Of a DNA stretch of 64,000 bases, positions 1 to 27,852 are shown piece after piece. The stretch is taken from the NCBI GenBank assembly GCA_012295275.1, contig CM022672.1:9593904-9657903 (forward strand), read 5' to 3'. Within the stretch, counting starts at the first letter, position 1. Every line of letters starts with the position of its first letter. The translations under genes were made by a program, and so were the position numbers. This stretch comes from Chrysomallon squamiferum (Eukaryota > Mollusca > Gastropoda > Neomphalida > Peltospiridae). The notes under the pieces were generated by a model. The model was not told where the DNA came from. It was given only the letters and a program-made list of their open reading frames with translations, and ran no database searches.

Positions 1-1817
1 AACAGTTGGAAGCATATTAACAGTTTAAACCTATTAAAGGTGAATTTAAATTTGCAGTATTCTGCTAGTAATAAGAAGTGATAAATTTTCATTTGCCTTT
101 TTCTCCCCATCAGTTTTAAATAATTTTTGATGTAACATATTTTCTGTTGTTATTTATTTAATATTGTTCATCAAATTTATTTGTTAATCACAGTGTAAGT
201 TTGTACAATATTTTATCACTGTTGTTGTTGAAAATAATATCAGACTTTATTTTTTAATGTTAATATTTAAAATAATAATAATAATAATAAAAAGCTGTGT
301 TAATGACAGACTACACATTTTTAAACCTGCAAAACAAAAAATCTGTTAATAAAAGTAGATAAGATGATAGCATGTACCCAGGTATGTGGGGCCAGAATAT
401 TGATCATGTTACAAAATGCACTGGGGAACAGACAACATGGGTGGCTAACAGCAAGTACTTAAAGGCTCAATGCATAACATCACCTCCCGCTTTTATGGCC
501 ATTTGTGTGTATAGCTGCTGTTGCAGATGTTGGATAACACTGAAACATATGTTATTGAGATTAGGCATTGCCACACAAAACTATAAATTGATTTACTTCT
601 GGAGTCAATATATATGAGAGGGAAAAAAAAAAAAAAAAAACAGAAGAAGAAAATCTGTAACATGCTGGTGCACCCAACCAGACCTGAACACATTGTGGTA
701 GAAAGAAAATATTTTTAGATAGCATCACATTATAAATTATTCGTGATTGTGTAGTTTCTAATCTCACTGCAATACAAAGTTTTATTTTAGTCAGTGCCAG
801 ATACATGTTCAAAACATTTAGTTAATGTGACTGTCAAGAAGGCTCTATGATGGAATTCTGGCCAAGAGACAAACCTTTATTTAATAACCACAGTTTTGTT
901 TACGTATGCACTAATCTATACATCCTTGAAAAAATAACATTATTGTGCAGTTGTGTAATATCCTTGTGTTACATAATCATATCATCCTGTTTGATCTTTG
1001 CTTTCAGCTAGAAAACATCCAAACAATTAGTTCTGGCAAATCACATCTCAGTGTAACATGAAAATGCAGATAGGGAGATAACAACAGGTTGAAAGCGTAG
1101 ATAACATGCAGGGATGTTCTAGTGATGTTAAATCTCGGTCAACTGACTGGGGCAGTTAAGATTAAAAAACAAAAGATAAATAAGAAGTGTATATTGGATT
1201 TGGCTACAAACTGGTCTTGCTGCTTGCTAGACTGTCTGCTTCATAACAAAACATATATTTTATGTACATTTTGTACATACCTTGAAGTTATGTTTTATAT
1301 CAACAAAGTTTATGTGTTATGTTCATATAAAACATCACGTAAATGTGTAAATTATATCTTGCACTTTGACCTCTATATTTTATCCTACCAAATAATTATA
1401 TTTACCAAACCTTTAAAGTAAAATATAAAAAAAAAAAAAAAACAACAACAGCTAAACCATCAAATCAGACTTTTAATTAAATAGTTCACTGCAAGTCTGT
1501 ATGTCTGTGAACATCAAGATGTACAAAACAGTGCTTCAAAGCAAAACCACTGTACAGACACATTTACCTACATACATAAGAATGTATTTGTTTTCAGGTT
1601 GTACTGATTATGCAGTGTATTATTACTTGTTTTCAGATTTTATCTTCACAATGCACATGTTAATGTTTTCACATATAGCGTAATACATATATTACAAAGT
1701 CAGTCCCCACTGAATAAAATGAAAACTATTTAGCCTTAAATGTATATAATATAAATAAATGTATATGTGATTGTGTATTTGAGTGTACATACAAACACAT
1801 ATAGACATGTATTATTT

Positions 1818-1857
<40 letters not shown>

Positions 1858-2328
1858 CATTTATTATTCCTTTATCATTACTGAAATTATAAAATAATAA
1901 TAATAATAATGATTTCTCCTTTACTGGGAGATACACATGGTTTCCATCATCTATAACCTATATTTAGCTCTTTTTTTTTGACAGATACAAAGATGTGTGC
2001 TTTTTGCATTTCATGAATTTAACACACCTTTGTTATGTTTTACATAAAAGTCACAAGATATTCAAATATTACCTTGTTCAGATGATGATGTGAATACATC
2101 AGTTTACACACTTATGAATCATGTATGATATATCATATTTATTATTATTATTATTATTGTTGTTGTTTTAACATGCAAATGACTTTCTAAGGTAATCATT
2201 CCATTCCTGGTACATGTATTCTTAAAAGATCCTTTAATCCTGCAAAGCCTGGCATCAGATGTGAAAACTAATCAACATCTGTATGTCATGAATGCAATAT
2301 ACCATTATTATATTTCATATTACTCTGG

Positions 2329-2360
<32 letters not shown>

Positions 2361-3302
2361 CTGCAATATGAAGATTTATTCATAAGATATCAAAATATTG
2401 CATAGCTCAGCTTAATTCTTCTTGCTTTTCAACATGTTTGATTTTTTGCCAAGACAGAATCAATAATAGTCATTATGTTTCAGTGTTGTGCATGCTATCA
2501 CCTTGCAGAACCGTCAGGTGGCCAATGGATACATTCACACAATCCATCACAGCACTGAAATCATCATTAAACTTGTCTAGTGTTGTGTATGTATGTGTCT
2601 TACATTTCCTTATTAGTGAAAACAAAACGTTACAGGACCATGATTATAAACACATACATATACACTAATATGTAATATATGCATAATAAGACATGCATGC
2701 ATTAAACTTACATATGTGATGTTTGTGTGTGGGTGTATAAAATGTCACATAAATACTGAAATAAAGACGAATTTACAAACAGAAAAATATATATAAAAAC
2801 AGGTAAATTCCATGATTTCAGAAAGTGAAACAGAGAGTGCTCACTCTGAGGTGAATAATATATTAATAACAAAATATTTCATTATGAGAAAAAAGAAGAA
2901 AGTAAAACCTTGTTGATTTCCAATACAAAATATGTAGAAACACACATATGATGCTACTACAAAATCTTAAATGTCATCTCTATTATAGTAATTGGATTTA
3001 TTTTATGGTGATGATTTATAAAGACGATTTAGATAGCTCTGGATCTTTCTTCTGACAATTATAGATTTAGAATGGAAAATAATGTTTGTTTCCTGATATC
3101 AAATTGCCATTGATTAATCCATAGCAGCTGATTAAAAGTTGCTTTATTTCTGTCACAGTGGAAATCTGAGAAGTGAATTTTTGTTTTCCTCTTATTACTT
3201 TAATGTGTGTTCATTATATGAATAAGCTGAAATACCAGACAACACATATGTAGGTTTTGATAATCAAGCTTTTAAAATTCCATTTATACCTTGATGCCAA
3301 TG

Positions 3303-3337
<35 letters not shown>

Positions 3338-3856
3338 CAGTAGCTAATAATAAAGCATGTTAAGCTGGCATTAAGCAATTATTTTCCCTCCACTTTTTAT
3401 ATCATTTTAATGGTAAGGAAAACAAATACAGTAAAAAAAAATGCTGATAGGTGTAGCAGTTTATGGCAAATCTGCAGTCATTTGCTCACTGCTGATAATT
3501 TTAAGTAAACAACCAAAAGTAGGTTAATCTTAGGAAGAATATATTTAATGGTCATAACATAGAGAGAAAAAAAAAGGTGGTGTTATAAATATAAGCTGAT
3601 TTGCAGTTAATGAAATAGGACAACAGTAAGTAACAGAAAGCCAGTCTCAGACTGTTTAAGAATAACACACATTAGTTAATCACAGGTAACAAAGTTAAAA
3701 CAGATAATTAGTTTAGCATCACTGGACCTGTTCTGATTAATCTGTGTTTTATTTAACAGGTAAGTATTTTTCCAATTATTTTTCACCTTGATCAAATATT
3801 AACTCAGTTCAAACTTATTTCCAGTTATTATTATTATTGTTATTATTATTATTCTA

Positions 3857-3919
<63 letters not shown>

Positions 3920-4110
3920 TTATTTATTTTTTTTTTTTTTTTTTTGCTAAGTAATTTTTCTTAAAATATGTGTGTGTGTAATGTTACTGGTCTGTCTAGA
4001 ATTGCTGTTAATAATAATATCTAGTAATTATTTATATTCTGGTAATGAATTTCATTGACTAGAGACTGCTTACCTATTTAACTAATTTCTATTTTCTTTT
4101 CATATTTCAG
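1..4110. other. No recognisable gene; probable upstream intron or flank of the ADAM gene
   Basis: I found no exon with family similarity here on either strand. The stretch holds poly(A)/poly(T) runs (about 2330-2358), (AC)n at about 1819-1854 and 3308-3336, and a long (ATT)n at about 3828-3920. The first recognisable ADAM exon, at 4111, begins in phase 0 in mid-prodomain. The signal peptide and early prodomain exons must therefore lie further upstream or be too diverged for me to see. A perfect donor-like ACAG/GTAAGT at 3756-3765 has an in-frame TAA directly before it in the required phase, so I did not call it an exon end. Confidence 0.6.
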
Positions 4111-20661
<16,551 letters not shown>

Positions 20662-20960
20662 TGCCTTTCATGATCTCATTGTTATTGTTGATAATTATCA
20701 CAAAGTATTCATTATTGTCACAAAGTTTTGACATATTCCTTTCACCCTTCAGTGCTATATTACAATATTGTTGGTAAATAATAAAATATTGTTTTTGTTC
20801 ATGTTTTTATTTTTTTTTATTTTTATTAATTTTATTAATTTTGGTTTCATGGTTTCATTTCCTTTTTCTTGATTCTTCTAAAAGCTGTTTTGTTGTATAT
20901 GTCAATAAAAAAATATTATTACTTTAAAATAAAAAAGCCCAGACAAATTCAACATTTTGA
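20662..20960 (+). terminator. ADAM 3' UTR and candidate poly(A) signals
   Basis: AATAAA hexamers occur at 20780-20785 and 20904-20909, about 120 and 245 bp after the stop. Either could direct cleavage; no transcript evidence is available. Confidence 0.6.
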
Positions 20961-21322
20961 GGAATCCAAACAACATAATAATAATAAGAAGAAGTAAACA
21001 ACAACAACATGAAGCACATCAAATATGAAATCTTTTAATTAAAATCCATGAATTTATGGATGTCATTATTGATAAACCACATTGATGTTAAATACACTTC
21101 TATGTATAATTCTCTTTCATTATAAATTTGTGTGTGTGTGTGTGTCTGGTACATGACTGCATAATTCTATTACATTATCAGTACTACAGGTATGCAAACT
21201 TCATAATATAAAATATCAAACAGCTAACTGATGTAACTGCTTATTCATAATTTTCTTGCATTAAATGTATGTGTTTGTACATTAATGTTTAAATACATTT
21301 GATAATGTTTCATCTCTCTTTG

Positions 21323-21354
<32 letters not shown>

Positions 21355-24196
21355 CTCTCTCTCTCCATCCTTGTTTGTTAATAATCTAATAATATGTCAT
21401 TCTTCCTCATTTTATTGCTGTTCTTTATTATTAGGAAACTGGTATGTAGTTCATAAAAGATTAACATGGAATTACACAGTATTTATATCACTTTTACATA
21501 AATCAAAAGTTCATTTTAAATAGAATATGCAACAAAATAATATTCTTTGATGTATAACTATCTGTTATATTAGTTTTACTGTTATATTCACGTATTACAT
21601 TTTGTATTAAGTACTGGAAATTCCTCTTTATTTATCATTTTATATATACTGTCATGTACATAATTATGTTTAATATTAAACAGTGTATTGTACATCACTA
21701 AATGTACTATTTAACATTCCATATTCTTTTCTTTTTTTTTAAATTTAAATGTTGAAATTAATTAAGTGTCTTTATTACAATTATTATTATTATGATTTAA
21801 CTTCTTTTAATTTTATTTAATTTTTTTTTAATTATCCCATATTATAATATATTATATTATTTATTTATTTCTTTCTTTATTTATTTATTTATTTATAATG
21901 AGATTGACAAAGTAATCACTGATAATAATATTTTACAGTATTCACAGGTTATCAGTAATTAATTATCACAAACATCTTTAATTAGTTAAAATACTGTTTT
22001 ACAGATTAAGCCGACAATTGAGATGAATAAACATTTTTATATTAGATAAAAGAAACAAAATGTACTGATGTTTCAGAAGGCATAAGACAGTAAAATATCT
22101 AACCATCCAAAGAGTGCAAATATGTCAGGTAATGATAGAAATTAATTTGACTTTATTATTTTTGACTTTATATACTTATTCGTGTAGTTTATACACTTTT
22201 TAAAACCACTTTTTAGTTATTTATTATTATCTTATAATATAAATTGAGATATAAAATATATAATTTAGTTTAATTTTAAATTTACAACAGAAAATATTAA
22301 GAATTATGTTTTATTTATTTATACTGTCTGTTCCAACAGTTTTGAATTATGTATTTAAATTAGATTTTTTGAAATATTCTATACTTTAGAACTTAGTCTC
22401 ATTATAGGAATTCATTATATGTCTCATAAGTTAAACATCCTTTCACCCATAGGCATTTGTTTTGATTTGTTTGATTATTATTGTTATGGACTTTAATATA
22501 ATTCACCGTTATCTGAATTCAGTTAGTTACATTATAACAAAGAAATAAGCCTGATGTTTTACTCTCATGAAAGAGTTCTTAACTATATTGAAATCAAAAT
22601 ACAAATGTAGGTAAAAATCCAATACAGAAGGAGTATGGTGCTTCAGAAATGTAAAAGCATGTTTTTGTCAGGTATGTAACATTTGTATTCAGATCTGAAA
22701 TGAGTACATGAAATGATGTTTTATCATGATTATTTTTATTTTTCCTTTATTTACTATTACCTTCTTTTTTTCTTTTAAATCTGATATAAAGGGCAGGGGA
22801 CATAACTCTATGAGCTTTCAGTAGATATTAAATGTACTTAGTTACTACTGGCAGCAACATTTAACCTTTAATTGTTTGTAGTATTGTAATGAAGATGAGC
22901 CTACCAGACCTTTTCTAAATTAAATTTATATAATGTATATATAAATATTGATGATTTTTAATTCAATTTACATAGTTTTTAACTAAATTTACATGTAGAA
23001 ATACTGATTGTTTTTAATTAAATTTACATGTAGAAATACTGATCGTTAATTCAGTTTACATGTATGAATATTCATAGTTTTGAATTAAGTTTTAAGGATT
23101 AAAAATATTCGTAAACTGCTTCGGTATATCTTTTTTGGTTTCTGACATTAATGGAAAATAAAGGGTTGTTACTATACATATATTTTTATTTGTAATAATT
23201 ATTTTTTATTTTAAACAATCTAAAGAATAATAAGAATAAGAAAGAAAGCATAGCTTCACACATCACTGAAATTTAATTTCAAGTTGTCACACATTTGATA
23301 CTTTCACCTAATATAGCTGGGGTTTTTGTGGGGGGTTCAGTTTTTTTTTATTTTATTCCTGGAATAGTGCTGTTATGAGAAAGGAAATATTTTATTAATT
23401 AGCAACAAAGGATTTACTGTTGAACCTTTTCATAAACAGAAGAATATATACCATGGTAACTGATAAATAGACATAGCTAACTGAATACATCAGTAGATTA
23501 ATATAATAGAGTCTATCTCTTGCCATAATTACATTCAAGAAGAATTTACTAAAAATAAATTGAAACTATTAAATATATTAATTTTTTTTTTTTTTTTTTT
23601 TGGAAAGGACATACAGCATAAACTTAGATTAATAAACACACTGTAACTCTAGGATGTGATCTGTGCCAGTAGCTTTTTATAATGAAACTATTTTAAAACA
23701 GCCTGAAACTTGAATAACTTGAACAAAACCAAAACATTATCAAATAAATGTTTGGAAATCTGCCATGCTTTGGGGTTTTTTTACCTTTGTTTTGTTTCGT
23801 GCAATATAAACTGTTTTGTAACTGACACCAATACTATATTTATTACACGGATCAAGAAATACAACAATTTAACTGACTTAATTTTTAATAATTTACTTCT
23901 CTGTTAAGTTCTATAAAACTTTTTTATCTTTCCATGCTTGTTGATTTTTTAAAATATTTTTATAATCATCCATTTTATTTCACAACTTCTAACTGAAATT
24001 TAATTTAATATTATTTTTCTATTTATTTATTTATTTTTATTTATTTATTTTTATTTATTTTTTATTTTTGAAGACTAAAATTATATGATGTTATAAAATG
24101 CTACAAAAATTAAAATATTCTCTTATTTTTGTTTAAATATTAAAATAATATACGTTTTTTCTTTACATTATCATTTATCATTATTACTACTATTAC

Positions 24197-24240
<44 letters not shown>

Positions 24241-25553
24241 CATAATATCACTAAGTAACCTAGTTTCTTGCATATTATAAATACTAAAGCAAGAATATAA
24301 TAAAACAATGATTTAACATTAACTTAGAGAAACCGTGGCTATCTTTATTTTACTTATAATAAACAAAAACACCCAAACTTATTATATCACTGAAAAGTTT
24401 GTTTAATATTACTAAGTGTATACCTCCATTGTACAGTTTTTTATTTATTTACTTTCATATTTTATACATGAAAATATACTAATTAATTGATGTTTTAATT
24501 AATATATATAAAATGTAGAGCACTGTTTTTAAATCTGCACAGTTTATCAATAGATTTGTAGTTTTAAATTTTTTAAATAGTATGCCAGTTTAATGACAGT
24601 CATAATTCATTTATCAAATAAAACAACTGTGTGAATTGTGTAATAATCATAAATTATAATTATTATTTTTGATTTTATTTATTTATTTTTCTCCATTTAA
24701 AATTATATAAAGGGTTCCACTAAAACATAATGATTGAAAAAGGCTGCATCAAGAAATTATTTCAAAAGCAATAAACTACATCTGTATGGGCACATATATA
24801 TGAAAAAAAAAAAAAATATATATATATAAAAAAATAAAACTAGTATAATATTTTTAAAAATTAACAGCACATAACACTTACTTGGGCATCACTGATTTTT
24901 TTTTTTTTTTCTCCGATTATGAAGTTCACAATTGAAAATTATTAATTGTGCTGTCTATAAAGTTTATGAATATAAATTTAGACACAAAATTCACCATTGA
25001 TAACATTTACCTCTGTTGTGTATATAAATGCTAAGATTCAGTGTTGTAATGTATAATGTAACTAGTTGAAACCTCTGTGTATATAATGAATTGCCAGTCA
25101 TGCTAAATCTCAACTTAATATTCAGAATCAAATTGTTTTATTGCTGTAAAAAAAATAGAATTTCAAAAATCTTTTCATGGCCTGGTATCAGAAATTAAAA
25201 ATTAAATTTCTTGATAGCCAACAACATAGATGACCAAACTAGTAATGTATATAAATTAAATTAAATGTCTGTACATTACTTTACAAGCAATGATTTGTGC
25301 CAAAACAACAATAATAATAATATCAACAACAATAACAGTAATAAATGTAGAAAGAAAGAGACAAAGGAAAGGAAAAGATTTTCAGAAAATATTGGTGTGC
25401 AAATTCCTTTATAAGATGAAAATTAAAATAATGCATAATGCATTGTAGTAATTTTTTTTTTTTTTTTTTTTTTTAATATTTTTAAATAAAATCATTATTC
25501 TCTTAATTTTCTGTATTAATTTTCTTTTTAAAATTATTTATTTATTAATTTAT

Positions 25554-25588
<35 letters not shown>

Positions 25589-26244
25589 GTATGTATATAT
25601 ATAATAAATTAATAAATAAATAATTTATATATATGTTGGTTTCATTGGGTTTGGGGTTGTTTTTTTTGGTAAATACATTTGACTCTGAACCTTATGTTGA
25701 GATTTATCTCATTCCCTGATATAAATAATGTATGATATATAATAATATGTGATAAATCCCAGCATTGCCTCAGTAATGAATTAAGTATGTATGTATGATT
25801 TGCAAGAAGCTTGTTACAGACCACTGAAAGAGTGAACATTTGGAAGAGATTTGATAATTTATCAATCAGTTGCAGAATAAATAAACATTTAAAAAAAAAT
25901 AATAAACTGTTTGTTTTGTATTAACCAATGGTCTTGTTAACTTCTATGTGATAATGGAAATGGGTGGTGGGGAGGCAAAGTATATTCAGTGGGTTCGGGA
26001 TTCCAGTTACTGTCTGTTTCTGTACTAGTACAAAATCAGAGACATTTAGCAAAGCAAAAGGAAATATTTTACTATATAATAACATTATCAGATATTTCTA
26101 AATTTTGGAATGTTATACTCCTGTCAAAATGAGAATCCTAAAAGTATCCATAAAGAAATAAAGAAATTATGAAAAAATAAATTGCAATATAAAGTCTATT
26201 CCCCCACTCCTTCCAGGCTCAGCTGATTACCCCTCTCCCTGAAA
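20961..26244. other. AT-rich intergenic DNA without a recognisable gene
   Basis: No exon with detectable family similarity is visible on either strand, and open frames are short and AT-biased. Contents: TTTA/ATTT-rich tracts, (ATT)n at about 24197-24239, poly(T) runs at about 23583 and 25450, a degenerate repeat at about 22920-23100 (taaatttacatgtagaaata), and a 96-bp palindrome at 25531-25626. Confidence 0.65.
25531..25626. repeat. 96-bp near-perfect palindrome (inverted repeat) with (TA)n centre
   Basis: The left arm starts aaattatttatttattaatt and runs into tattatatatata. The right arm is its reverse complement, ending aataaataaataattt. The centre is a run of TA/CA steps. It could form a long cruciform or be the relic of a small inverted-repeat element. 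Confidence 0.85.
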
Positions 26245-26890
26245 CCCATTGTTATTATTGCTAGAGAGATGGTTACTATCATCTAAGAACAAATATATTT
26301 TAACTTTGGTGGCAGTAAATGACACCCAAGCATCATACAGGTCTGATCTAAAAACATGATACAACACACTGGAAATTGTTATATCTCAGATAAACTGACA
26401 ACTTTAGGCATTTAAGATCTAAAAGTAGCCCAAAGTGGAAAATAGTTTTCATGTGTAATTTCCAAAAATATGATATTTCTAATGTACAAAATAGTTTCTA
26501 GGAAACATGGAAACCGATGAAAATATTTTTGACCTACTGACACAGTACTGTCATCATTTTAGATGCAAGAACATATTTTTTTCAATGTGAATATGTTTTT
26601 CTCTTACACTTTTGGATACTTTATTAGTAGAATAATAAAAATGATTAACTTCAGTTTATTAGAAAATAATGACTATATTGGACTTGGTTTCTTCTTGTCC
26701 AGGGACAGCCTAACACTGTTTTCAGTTACATAAATAAATACTCTAAAGTTACCCCATCAAGCAAGCCTATATTGAACACAGTCTCCTTGTAAATATTCTC
26801 TGAATAACAGTTTTTAATTTACATGACAGGCTTTATTATTTTATTTTTTATTTTATTTTGTATTTTCTAAAGGTGGTGACTTATAAGAGC

Positions 26891-26935
<45 letters not shown>

Positions 26936-27023
26936 TTACAAGACACACACACACACACACATATATATTATAAGTTGGTAAGTTTTTGAGTTCTTACGTA
27001 TTTATCAGTATATATGACGAAAG
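26245..27023. other. Left boundary of the PARP tandem duplication: unit 1 upstream flank
   Basis: From about 26250 the sequence (for example gcagtaaatgacacccaagc and tgatctaaaaacatga) is a diverged homologue of 38036-38440 and 48410-48820, the flanks upstream of units 2 and 3. DNA before about 26245 shows no such match, which marks the left edge of the ancestral unit. An (ATT)n run lies at about 26889-26935. At 26971-27010 there is an extra partial copy of the first-exon donor region (ttggtaagtttttga). Confidence 0.7.
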
Positions 27024-27036
27024 TTCTGGAACGTTC
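27024..27036 (+). promoter_or_regulatory. Perfect heat-shock element (TTCNNGAANNTTC)
   Basis: TTCTGGAACGTTC matches three alternating nGAAn units, the canonical HSF-binding site, about 360 bp upstream of the unit 1 ISRE. It is absent from the corresponding places in units 2 and 3. Function is inferred. Confidence 0.55.
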
Positions 27037-27208
27037 CAGTATAATTTGAAGAGAAATTTATATTTGATTCGACGAGCGTTGGCGTCGTGGGATTTTAGAT
27101 CTTTTCTTAGGCGTTAAGCGCGCTTACTAGACAAAGTACAGTCGGACTAAATTTATTTTGTACCCACATGTTGTCGCTCTTCTCAAAATTCCAAATAATA
27201 ATGATAAC

Positions 27209-27237
<29 letters not shown>

Positions 27238-27240
<3 letters not shown>

Positions 27241-27295
27241 ATTCTGAAGAACAAAACAAAATATAATTGCATTTAGCTTCCCAACGACTGAGAAA
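27238..27295. promoter_or_regulatory. 58-bp promoter block identical in all three PARP units (copy 1)
   Basis: The block from the end of the (AAT)n run through gaagaacaaaacaaaatata to ccaacgactgagaaa is identical here, at about 38542-38600 and at about 48922-48980. Flanking promoter sequence of unit 1 differs noticeably from the other two, so this core is a candidate regulatory element lying 100 bp upstream of the ISRE. Confidence 0.6.
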
Positions 27296-27396
27296 GGTAA
27301 ACTTCCTGAAAAGCAATGTCAAAGGTCGGTTCATTCCGAGTATGGATACGGGACTGGTCGAAGTATCACGATCACGAGTTGTGACAGTAGTCAATC

Positions 27397-27408
27397 GAAA
27401 CTGAAACT
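27397..27408 (+). promoter_or_regulatory. Interferon-stimulated response element (IRF site), PARP unit 1
   Basis: GAAACTGAAACT fits the ISRE/IRF consensus GAAANNGAAACT exactly. It lies just upstream of the predicted first exon of unit 1 and is followed by an inverted half-site (ACTTTC). Vertebrate PARP9/PARP14 genes are interferon-induced; an equivalent role here is inference. Confidence 0.7.
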
Positions 27409-27471
27409 AACTTTCCACAAGAATGTATCATATTTTTGTAAGTCGATTAAAGAGAGAAAATATTCCTCGAA

Positions 27472-27743
27472 ATGATGATGAGTAGGTAAATTTTCGAGTT
27501 CTTACATATTTATTGATAAACAGATGTTATTATTTAGATTTCACATATCAAGTTTGCCACAAGATTTATCTTCCTGAATCAAAGAGTGCAACTGACTAAA
27601 TAATCCTATTATCTGTCAAATTGACATTTAAAGGTTATTTGTTTAATTTAATTTTATATCATTTTATTTGTTGTTTCGAGGAGTTTTCAACTAATAATAA
27701 TAATAAGAAGAAGAAGAAGTAATAATAATAATAAGAAGAAGAA

Positions 27744-27777
<34 letters not shown>

Positions 27778-27844
27778 TTTTTCATATTTTGTGGATTACA
27801 AATTTCACTCTCTTATTTTCAGGTTTGACTGGGAAGAACAATAA
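27472..27844 (+). other. Short upstream ORF in the unit 1 leader (spliced)
   Basis: Exon 1 carries three consecutive ATG codons (27472-27480). Spliced from 27485 to 27823 they open an 11-codon frame, MMMSRFDWEEQ, that stops at TAA 27842-27844, 8 nt before the main ATG at 27853. It would be expected to dampen translation if the transcript starts upstream. The start site is not known. Confidence 0.45.
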
Positions 27845-27852
27845 ACAAACAA

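Noticed and set aside
2438..2668. 76-codon open frame MIFCQDRINNSHY...
   Set aside because: No family similarity, no splice context and composition like the surrounding AT-rich DNA.
3700..3765. Possible ADAM exon ending at a perfect ACAG/GTAAGT donor
   Set aside because: In the phase needed to join exon 4111 a TAA immediately precedes the donor, and no prodomain similarity is visible.
27107..27394. Minus-strand open frames across the unit promoters (also 38453-38713 and 48824-49006)
   Set aside because: Similar to one another only because the promoter is duplicated; they run through (AAT)n as Ile/Leu stretches and resemble no protein I know.
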